From an uncultured Flavihumibacter sp. (GTDB taxonomy: Bacteria; Bacteroidota; Bacteroidia; Chitinophagales; Chitinophagaceae): DNA of 5,230 nt. Shown piece by piece: positions 1-5,230 of this stretch (the first letter of the stretch is position 1; every line of letters begins with the position of its first letter). Where the stretch lies: positions 1 to 5,230 of the forward strand of contig CAMLPA010000267.1 in NCBI GenBank assembly GCA_946481605.1. The letters are read 5' to 3'. The notes under the pieces are model-generated. The model was not told the DNA's origin and did no database searches. It worked only from the letters and a program-made list of their open reading frames with translations. The translations under genes and the position numbers were made by a program.

Positions 1-893
1 CTCCATTCCGTGTAATGCAGTTCGAGGTGCTTCATGGCTGATTCGGAAATCTCTTTCCTGGATTGAAGCACATCTCCACTTACCGATAAGGAATCTTTGC
101 TGAGCACGGTTCCGCCCTGCCCGAATTCGTCCAGGAAACCCTGCTTCACGCCATAAGCATGGGTACTGATGAAATCAATGGGAACGTTGTTTTTATGGCA
201 GAAGTCGATCATTTCGGGTTCCCATGCCGCGCCCGCGGTTCCTGGCCCGCCTACCCTGTAGGCCTTGTTCACTTTTTTCACCGCCTTGGCGGCGTATTGG
301 TACAATTTGAAATAATCGGCTTGCGAGCCGGTCCAGAATCCGGGAGAAAGATTGGGTTCGTTCCACACTTCAAAATACCAGGTCTTTACTGCTTCTTCCC
401 CGTACCGTTCTTCGAAATGACGCACCAGGTTTTCCACCAGTCCGGCCCATTTATCATAATCCCGCGGCGGCGTTACATTGCCTTTCCACCAGAAGATCGT
501 TTCCGGACCACTGGCCAGCGCGTTGGGCATAAAGCCGAGTTCCACGAATGGTTTCATGCCAATGCTGTGCAGGAAGTCGAACAGCACATCCACATACATA
601 AAATTGTATTGCGGCTGACCTTTACTGTCCGTTGTATAAACAGCCATATCATCGGTAAGCAGGCCATGCATCCTGATGTATTGAAACCCGCACTGTTCCT
701 TTACATAAGCCAGTTGCTGTTGCCAGTCTGCACGCAACCCTTCATTTGCCCTTCCCGCGCCAATGCAGGCGTTGAACATGCTGTTAAGGCGGCCAGCCTC
801 TTTCTTAAAATCAACCTGGATGGTACGTTGCGCCCATCCTACCAAAGAAAATACGCTGTTGATGGCGAGTAATAAAAAGAGCTTCTTTTTCAT
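1..893 (-). CDS. GH39 beta-xylosidase-family enzyme, secreted, partial at left edge
   Basis: The frame starts at ATG 893 and stays open to the left edge, giving 297 full residues; the remaining C-terminal part is outside. A signal peptide is plain: MKKKLFLLLAINSVFSLVGWAQ, with cleavage likely after Ala21. GH39 enzymes are retaining clan GH-A hydrolases, most often beta-xylosidases, although other activities are known. Motifs seen in order are NACIGAGRANEGLRADWQ (41-58), YIRMHGLLTDDMAVY (72-86), KPFVELGFMPNALASG (114-129), FWWKGNVTPP (134-143), YFEVWNEPNL (173-182) holding predicted acid/base Glu179 (codon 357-359), RVGGPGTAG (213-221), FISTHAYG (241-248), and HYTEW (293-297) holding predicted nucleophile Glu296 (codon 6-8), just inside the edge. 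Both catalytic residues are therefore present and no stop or frameshift interrupts them. It follows the GH42 gene by 60 bases on the same strand and probably acts in the periplasm on imported oligosaccharides. Alternative: a GH39-like enzyme with a different sugar preference. Confidence 0.88.
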   Translation of the reverse strand, partial: MKKKLFLLLAINSVFSLVGWAQRTIQVDFKKEAGRLNSMFNACIGAGRANEGLRADWQQQLAYVKEQCGFQYIRMHGLLTDDMAVYTTDSKGQPQYNFMYVDVLFDFLHSIGMKPFVELGFMPNALASGPETIFWWKGNVTPPRDYDKWAGLVENLVRHFEERYGEEAVKTWYFEVWNEPNLSPGFWTGSQADYFKLYQYAAKAVKKVNKAYRVGGPGTAGAAWEPEMIDFCHKNNVPIDFISTHAYGVKQGFLDEFGQGGTVLSKDSLSVSGDVLQSRKEISESAMKHLELHYTEW

Positions 894-953
894 GTGTTGG
901 TCCTGCTTCTTTATAATAATTTATCGTTGCTTACGCTTGTGGGTTTCAGGCAA
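894..953 (-). other. Intergenic spacer between GH42 and GH39 genes
   Basis: Sixty bases lie between the GH42 stop and the GH39 start, the longest gap in the window. On the minus strand there is an AT-rich middle part (AAATTATTATAAAG) but no match to the Bacteroidota -7 consensus TAnnTTTG at the right distance from a TTG, and no stem-loop plus T-run. Read-through from the upstream genes is the simpler reading; a weak internal promoter cannot be excluded by eye. Confidence 0.5.
901..904 (-). promoter_or_regulatory. Possible Shine-Dalgarno-like AGGA before GH39 start
   Basis: Reading the minus strand, the sequence GCAGGACCAACAC directly precedes the ATG at 893 and places AGGA seven bases from it. 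The spacing is right for a ribosome binding site, and the other starts in this window have only A-rich leaders. Bacteroidota rely little on Shine-Dalgarno pairing and a four-base match is easily due to chance, so this mainly supports the start choice. Confidence 0.3.
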
Positions 954-3041
954 TCATTCGCGCCAAACGGTTACGCCCGCAGGCTTCAATATTTTTTCAC
1001 CCACCAGTAGGTTACTGCCGGAAGGGATATCGATCGGATAGTTGCCGGAGGAATAGTTTACAGCAACGTAAAAGCCATCGCGCCAGTACACATAAACACC
1101 TTCGGGGTAATTTTCAGTAGTTGCCCCCGCCTTCTGGTAGATCATGCGCAGCACTTCTTTTTCCAGCGTCGCATCATCGGTATCCACACCAATATAGGTT
1201 ACCTTTCCTTTACCAAGACTGCGTTGCACCACCGCGTTCTTTCCCTTGTAAAGCGGCTCCTCGTATGCGGCCACCCCTTCTGTTCCCTTTTCGGGAACCA
1301 GTATATCGGCCCAGTTGTTCCACCTGAATTTTCGTTCTCCCATGCTAATGTTGGAATTACTGTTGGGAGATAACATATCCGTAGCCTGTATGTGTGCGCC
1401 AATTAAAGTGGTGAGCGGTTGTGCCGTTTCAGCTTCCCAGAAATGCCCCATGCGGTTCTTGGTAGCGGTACGGCAGGTGAGCACCAGGTGACCACCGTTC
1501 TTTACATATTCCGTCCATTTGCTGATCAATGCGGCATCAGCCATTTCGTAGGCGGGCACGAGTACCACTTTGTATGCGGAAAGGTCGGCTGATTCCTGAA
1601 CTATATCCACGGGGGCACCGAACGACTTCGCTATTTCGAGGAATTTTACAGGGTAGTTCCACGTATCCCATTGGTGCGTTTGTTTTTGCCGTTCCAGGCT
1701 CCAGTAGTTTTCCAGGTTCCAAACGATAGCCGTGGAACGGTTTTTCAATTTTTCAGGCACAGCAGTTCCGGCTGTAAACTTCGCGCGCAGCGATTTTATT
1801 TCCTGCATAAACTGAACATACTCCTCCCCTCCCGGAGACAAGGTCACCCCATCGGTTTTGGTAATTCCTGAATGGTATTGTTCAGCGCCATAAGTAATCT
1901 GCCGGTAACGGTAAGAGCAGGCCAGCCTGCCGCCCGCCGCAAAAGAATGGTACAGCCACATGCGCACGGCTCCTGGCAACAGTAGGGGATTATAACTGCC
2001 CCAGTTTACGGGGCCGGGTTGCATTTCCAATACCCCCGTAAGCCCGCCAAGCGATTTAAAATAGTCTGCCGCAAACAGGATCAGCTTGCCGTTACCCAGC
2101 CTGAAGCCCTGCGGGCCCAGGTTAGCACTTCCGCCATTGGGATACGCTGTGTAAGTGGCAAAATCAAGTTTGCGGGTACGCATGGCATCAGCACCTGTTG
2201 TGATTGCCATATAATTGGTGGTGATTAATTGCTCCTTCACTACATTTCTTCTCAATATTTCTGCCTGAAAATCGAGAAATTCTGCCTGTGCATCCGCGGT
2301 GTATCGTTTGAAATCCAGCAACGCGTGCGGATTATTGCCCCACCAGCCCACCATGTTGGTATTGGGGATGATCACCTCGTTGAAGGAACTGAACCACTGA
2401 CTCCAGAAAGCCGTTCCCCAGGCCTGGTTGAGAGCATCCACCGTTTTGTATTTATGCTTCAGCCATGTTCTGAACGCTTCCTGCGAAGAAGGACTGTAAT
2501 CCTGTAAAGCACCCGGTTCGTTATCCAGTTGCCAGCCCATTACGCTTTTTCGTTTTCCGTATCTTCGAGCAAGCTGGTCCACGATTTTTTCTACGTATGA
2601 CCGGAACCGTTGGTTCACAATGGAAGCCAGTCCTCTTGTACCATTCTCCGCCCGGATATAATGTCCATCCATCACGAAGGTTTCGGGGTAATTGACCCGC
2701 ATCCAGGTAGGTGTGGTGGCCGACGGGGTGCAGAGCAGCACTTTAAGACCGTACTTTTCGCAAAGGTTCACTACTTTATCGAGCCAGCCGAATTCATATA
2801 CACCTTCTTTGGGCTCCATTTTGTACCAGGCGAATTCCGCGAGATGTACGAATTCGTAGCCCAACTTCGCGATATTCGAGATATCCCGTTCCCACTGTGT
2901 TTCCGGCCAGTGTTCGGGGTAATAATAAATACCCGTTGTAACCAGATTTGCTTCCCGGAAAAACGCCTGCGGCTTGTGTTGCGCCGGGAGCGCACCTGCG
3001 GCGAGCAGAAATGAAAGGGCTACTAAAGCTGTCCTGAACAT
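954..3041 (-). CDS. GH42 beta-galactosidase-family enzyme, secreted
   Basis: The protein has 695 residues from the chosen ATG at 3041. The frame is also open to an ATG at 3080, but that would overlap the GH5 gene and put 13 polar residues in front of a good signal peptide (MFRTALVALSFLLAAGALPA, cleavage before Gln21). The chosen start lies 13 bases after the GH5 stop. GH42 enzymes remove terminal beta-galactose, and some alpha-L-arabinopyranose, from oligosaccharides by a retaining mechanism. Visible parts are a catalytic barrel (about 30-410) with YYYPEHWPETQWERD (39-53), AEFAWYKMEPKEG (68-80), GWQLDNEPG holding predicted acid/base Glu175, the LLDFKRYTAD stretch (241-250) and LEMQPGPVNW holding predicted nucleophile Glu339; then a flavodoxin/amidotransferase-like trimerisation domain (about 436-640) with VDIV, VVLVPAYEM and NGGHLVLT; then a small C-terminal beta domain (about 645-695). 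The HYC-type segment and zinc cysteines of classical GH42 enzymes are not seen. Location is probably periplasmic. Substrate (galactose or arabinopyranose) cannot be decided from sequence. Confidence 0.9.
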   Translation of the reverse strand: MFRTALVALSFLLAAGALPAQHKPQAFFREANLVTTGIYYYPEHWPETQWERDISNIAKLGYEFVHLAEFAWYKMEPKEGVYEFGWLDKVVNLCEKYGLKVLLCTPSATTPTWMRVNYPETFVMDGHYIRAENGTRGLASIVNQRFRSYVEKIVDQLARRYGKRKSVMGWQLDNEPGALQDYSPSSQEAFRTWLKHKYKTVDALNQAWGTAFWSQWFSSFNEVIIPNTNMVGWWGNNPHALLDFKRYTADAQAEFLDFQAEILRRNVVKEQLITTNYMAITTGADAMRTRKLDFATYTAYPNGGSANLGPQGFRLGNGKLILFAADYFKSLGGLTGVLEMQPGPVNWGSYNPLLLPGAVRMWLYHSFAAGGRLACSYRYRQITYGAEQYHSGITKTDGVTLSPGGEEYVQFMQEIKSLRAKFTAGTAVPEKLKNRSTAIVWNLENYWSLERQKQTHQWDTWNYPVKFLEIAKSFGAPVDIVQESADLSAYKVVLVPAYEMADAALISKWTEYVKNGGHLVLTCRTATKNRMGHFWEAETAQPLTTLIGAHIQATDMLSPNSNSNISMGERKFRWNNWADILVPEKGTEGVAAYEEPLYKGKNAVVQRSLGKGKVTYIGVDTDDATLEKEVLRMIYQKAGATTENYPEGVYVYWRDGFYVAVNYSSGNYPIDIPSGSNLLVGEKILKPAGVTVWRE

Positions 3042-3054
3042 GTTTTGTTTTTTG

Positions 3055-4527
3055 CTATTCACTTGCTTTTGAAAGGGCATCCATCGTACGTTGATCTTTT
3101 ACAGAAAGATTTGCTCTGTCCAATGCGCCGCCGGTATCCCACCAGAAAGGTTTCAACCCGTTCTCAAGTGCTTTTTTGGTAACATAAGTGATCCAGTGGT
3201 CTACTGATTTGTTGTGCATTTCCAGGTCCGCGGGAGGTGTGCTGCTTCCATTTCGCCTGTAGGCGCCGTATTCGCCCATAATTACCGGAATTCCTTTGTC
3301 GATGAATTTCTTTTTCATGGTACTGAAGAGCTGATCTACGGCTGCTTCTTCCCCCCAGGTGGCATTCCTGCCGGGTTCTATGGTGGAGTGGAAGCCGTTG
3401 CCCCAGTAGTAGAACATCTTACCCCAACTTGCATCCTGATCCAGTATGCAGAATTGTGAAGGAGTGTAGCAATGCACTTCGGCCATCAGGCGGTCCTTCG
3501 CCGGATCGGTGGGCATGGAGTTCATAAGGGTATTGGTTTTCTCGATGTCTGTGCCTGGCCCCTGAATTACGAGTACCCTGTTGCTGTTCTTACCACCGGT
3601 TGCCCTTACCGCATCCACAAATGTCTGGTGGTACGACATCAGCACTTCCATTTGTTCCGCATTTTCAGCAGGCGGTTCGTTGGCGCTGGCGAACATGAGG
3701 TGTTCATCAAAATCACGCATGGCAGTGGCGATCTGTTCCCAGTATGCTTTTTGTTTCGCGTTTATGGAATCTTTTTTCAACTTGTTAACGCTGTGTTCCA
3801 GCCAGCCGCCGTCCCAATGGATGTTCAGCAGCACATATACATCATTGTCCACGCAGTATTTCACCACTTCCTTCACCCTGTTCATCCAGGTGGGATCGAT
3901 CTTCGCTTTGGACGCGTCACTGAGGTGTTGCCAATCCCATGCGCAAGGCAGCCTGATGGCGTTAAAACCCTGCTGTTTCACTTTTTTCACAAAAGCTTCG
4001 GTGATAACGGGGTTGCCCCAGCCTGTTTCTCCGCCCGGTGCCTCCAGCGTATTTCCGATGTTCCAGCCCAGTTTGAATTTAGCCGCCAGTTGCACTGCGC
4101 TGCTGTTCATACCCGCAGCGTCGGCCGGTTTGGTCGAAGTATTATAAGAGGGATAAATTGTTGTAGGCTGGGATACATTGATCCGCCGGGCCTGGCCATT
4201 TACGGAATTCACCACAATGATCGCCGACCGGGAAGCCCCTGTTTCATTGCGTACAGCCGTTACCGCTACATCAAAGTTTCCGCTGCCGCCCTGCTCCATG
4301 CTGAGTTGCAGCCAGGAGTCGGCCGGATTGCTGATTGTCCAGTTGGCATTGCATTTTAAGGAAAACGTTTCGGCGCTTCCTTCCGACTGAAAGGTTATGG
4401 AAGAAGGACTTACTGTAAGTTCGGCCTCCACAGCGTTTTTTCGTTTGCAGGAAACAAGCGTCAACAGAAGTACAAATAACTTCAGAAAATTTATTCCATT
4501 GCGAAAGCCAGTATTGTAAAGCATCAT
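3055..4527 (-). CDS. BACON-domain GH5 endo-beta-glucanase-type lipoprotein (cellulase/xyloglucanase family)
   Basis: This complete 490-residue protein is predicted to cut beta-1,4-glucan-type backbones internally by the retaining mechanism of clan GH-A. Residues 1-27 form a lipoprotein signal: a hydrophobic stretch FLKLFVLLLTLVSC with lipobox LVSC and lipidation at Cys27, so it is membrane-anchored, probably on the cell surface. A BACON domain (about 36-121) follows, recognisable by LTVSPSSITF, the central NANWTIS, W72 and the closing RRINVSQP. A linker of about 20 residues leads to the GH5 barrel (about 143-488). Visible motifs are GWNIGNTLEAP (154-164), NAIRLPCAW (189-197), LLNIHWDGGW (233-242), FASANEPP with predicted acid/base Glu284, VHCYTP (351-356), VIMGEYGAYR with predicted nucleophile Glu419, and FWWDTGG (461-467). 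No key residue is missing. Two ATGs are adjacent (4527 and 4524); either gives the same lipobox. The BACON-GH5 layout recalls xyloglucanases of the GH5_4 type, but FASANEPP could mark another subfamily, so the substrate is left open. Confidence 0.9.
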   Translation of the reverse strand: MMLYNTGFRNGINFLKLFVLLLTLVSCKRKNAVEAELTVSPSSITFQSEGSAETFSLKCNANWTISNPADSWLQLSMEQGGSGNFDVAVTAVRNETGASRSAIIVVNSVNGQARRINVSQPTTIYPSYNTSTKPADAAGMNSSAVQLAAKFKLGWNIGNTLEAPGGETGWGNPVITEAFVKKVKQQGFNAIRLPCAWDWQHLSDASKAKIDPTWMNRVKEVVKYCVDNDVYVLLNIHWDGGWLEHSVNKLKKDSINAKQKAYWEQIATAMRDFDEHLMFASANEPPAENAEQMEVLMSYHQTFVDAVRATGGKNSNRVLVIQGPGTDIEKTNTLMNSMPTDPAKDRLMAEVHCYTPSQFCILDQDASWGKMFYYWGNGFHSTIEPGRNATWGEEAAVDQLFSTMKKKFIDKGIPVIMGEYGAYRRNGSSTPPADLEMHNKSVDHWITYVTKKALENGLKPFWWDTGGALDRANLSVKDQRTMDALSKASE

Positions 4528-4567
4528 TTATGAACTGTTTTTATCGTTTTTTACAGGGCATCATTAA
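4528..4567 (-). other. Short intergenic spacer between SGBP and GH5 genes
   Basis: Forty bases separate the SGBP stop from the GH5 start. Read on the minus strand the spacer is A-rich just before the ATG and has no clear Shine-Dalgarno sequence, no hairpin followed by a T-run, and no match to the Bacteroidota -7 element TAnnTTTG. This favours read-through from the SGBP gene. Nothing else is visible in it. Confidence 0.6.
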
Positions 4568-5230
4568 TTAACGTCGCACGACCCGGAAGTTGTCGAAGGC
4601 GGCGTTGAAAGCCACTGTTGTGGGCGAAGAACCGTAATTGTGCAGGTAGAGGATGAGATCGCTCTTGCCTTCAGCGCCCAACAATTCAACAATGGATTTC
4701 ACCTGTTCTCCTTTTCCCTGCCCGAGCGTTGGGTCGTTTCTGCGGAAAGAAGAAAGCGGAATGGCAACTGTTTTCCAGCCTTTGGAGGAGAAGGGCGCGG
4801 TGGTGGTTGCCGACACCTGCCAGGGTTCATACCTGGCCCTGAAATCGTTGATGCTACTTTTAATGCTCAGCGTACTGCCGTTCCATGGACCGGGGACATT
4901 CATTTCAAATTTAAGTACCCAACTGTTTACGGGATCGCCCACATTGGCTTTCGGCAGCCATTGGCCGCCACCGATCCTGATGGCGGTGCTGAACTCATCA
5001 CCACCTCCGGGATTCAATACATTACTTTTCAATGTAAGGTACTGGGTGTTGTTGCCTGGAAACGCCTCCACACCGCTTTCAAGGCTTGCCCCTCCCCACC
5101 AGTCCCAGCGGAATACACCTCCCCATTCAAAATTGGAGATCGCGCCGGTAGTAACATCGTTCACGTTAAAAACAGTGGCGAAAGTACCAGCCTGGGTAGT
5201 AACGCTTACCGGAGCGCTTTGCGTTAAAGC
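4568..5230 (-). CDS. Glycan-binding surface protein, C-terminal part (SGBP-B / xyloglucan-binding-domain type), partial at right edge
   Basis: The frame is open to the right edge, giving 220 residues before a TAA stop; the true start lies outside the window. A GTG at 5164 could be taken as a start, but the 22 codons upstream of it continue a beta-rich sequence (ALTQSAPVSVTTQAG) that resembles the last strand of an IPT/TIG domain, so it is internal. The rest resembles the C-terminal carbohydrate-binding domain of Bacteroidota SGBPs that sit next to SusC/SusD. Visible marks, numbered from the edge, are FRWDWWGG (40-47), LNPGGGDEF (72-80), QWLPKA (90-95), NSWVLKFEMNVPG (102-114), RYEPWQ (133-138), DPTLGQGKGE (166-175), LYLHNYGSSP (194-203) and a closing AFDNFRVV (211-218). 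The many exposed-type tryptophans suit stacking on sugar rings. Family members are outer-surface lipoproteins that bind polysaccharide without cutting it. The ligand is inferred only from the neighbours; the family call comes from recalled family pattern. Confidence 0.8.
   Translation of the reverse strand, partial: ALTQSAPVSVTTQAGTFATVFNVNDVTTGAISNFEWGGVFRWDWWGGASLESGVEAFPGNNTQYLTLKSNVLNPGGGDEFSTAIRIGGGQWLPKANVGDPVNSWVLKFEMNVPGPWNGSTLSIKSSINDFRARYEPWQVSATTTAPFSSKGWKTVAIPLSSFRRNDPTLGQGKGEQVKSIVELLGAEGKSDLILYLHNYGSSPTTVAFNAAFDNFRVVRR

Larger units (their letters stand above)
1..5230 (-). other. Probable polysaccharide utilization locus operon segment (SGBP, GH5, GH42, GH39)
   Basis: Four genes of glycan capture and breakdown lie head to tail on one strand with spacers of 40, 13 and 60 bases and no visible terminator. 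All three genes whose start is in the window carry export signals: type II for GH5, type I for GH42 and GH39. In PULs an SGBP gene normally follows a susC/susD pair, so that pair is expected to the right of the window; the left side may hold further glycosidases. No regulator (hybrid two-component system, anti-sigma/ECF pair or AraC type) is visible here. Confidence 0.75.

Noticed and set aside
159..872. A 237-codon open frame on the plus strand
   Set aside because: It is antisense to the GH39 gene, which has a signal peptide and a run of family motifs on the minus strand. The plus-strand product shows no domain.
920..928. The 9-mer TTTATCGTT here also occurs at 4540-4548, so both longer spacers share AACGATAAA on the minus strand
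   Set aside because: The two copies lie at different distances from their start codons (about 27 versus 13 bases), are AT-rich and short, and match no known Bacteroidota promoter element. Chance is the simplest explanation.
894..953. Possible internal promoter or terminator between GH42 and GH39
   Set aside because: No TAnnTTTG element with an upstream TTG at the right distance and no stem-loop with T-run can be seen.
3472..4359. A 295-codon open frame on the plus strand
   Set aside because: It lies wholly antisense to the GH5 gene, whose domains and catalytic motifs are clear. The translation is rich in His, Arg, Phe and Cys with no recognisable domain, as expected of a shadow frame.
5162..5164. 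GTG as a start codon for a 198-residue protein
   Set aside because: The same frame continues upstream to the window edge without a stop and encodes domain-like beta sequence, so the protein is a longer one cut by the window.
4640..5227. A 195-codon open frame on the plus strand
   Set aside because: It is antisense to the SGBP C-terminal domain, and its composition is typical of a shadow frame.

Overview
The window looks like part of a polysaccharide utilization locus (PUL) from a member of the Bacteroidota, probably a Chitinophagaceae- or Sphingobacteriia-like organism. This rests on three things: a SusC/D-associated type of surface glycan-binding protein, a BACON domain attached to a lipoprotein GH5 enzyme, and signal peptides of the Bacteroidota kind ending in A-Q. 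G+C looks close to half by eye. The start regions are A-rich and mostly lack Shine-Dalgarno sequences, as is usual in this phylum. The taxonomic placement below phylum is an impression, not a computed result.

All genes are on the minus strand, so transcription runs from right to left. In transcription order they are: (1) 5230-4568, the C-terminal 220 residues of a glycan-binding surface protein (SGBP) whose start lies beyond the right edge; (2) 4527-3055, a complete lipoprotein with a BACON domain and a GH5 endo-glucanase-type catalytic domain; (3) 3041-954, a complete secreted GH42 beta-galactosidase-family enzyme; (4) 893-1, the N-terminal 297 residues of a secreted GH39 beta-xylosidase-family enzyme that runs off the left edge. 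The spacers are 40, 13 and 60 bases, with no obvious terminator, so one operon is likely. No stretch above 60 bases lacks a gene, and I see no RNA genes, mobile elements, CRISPR arrays or long repeats.

The inferred working model is as follows. The SGBP holds a beta-glucan or hemicellulose chain at the cell surface and the lipid-anchored GH5 cuts it internally. A SusC/SusD pair, presumably encoded to the right of the window, imports the oligosaccharides. The GH42 and GH39 enzymes then remove terminal galactose or arabinopyranose and xylose, probably in the periplasm. A branched hemicellulose such as xyloglucan fits best, but the window does not prove the substrate. I found no sign of a wholly new type of system. 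The points worth a second look are the enzyme combination, the divergent GH42 active-site neighbourhood and the unassigned GH5 subfamily.
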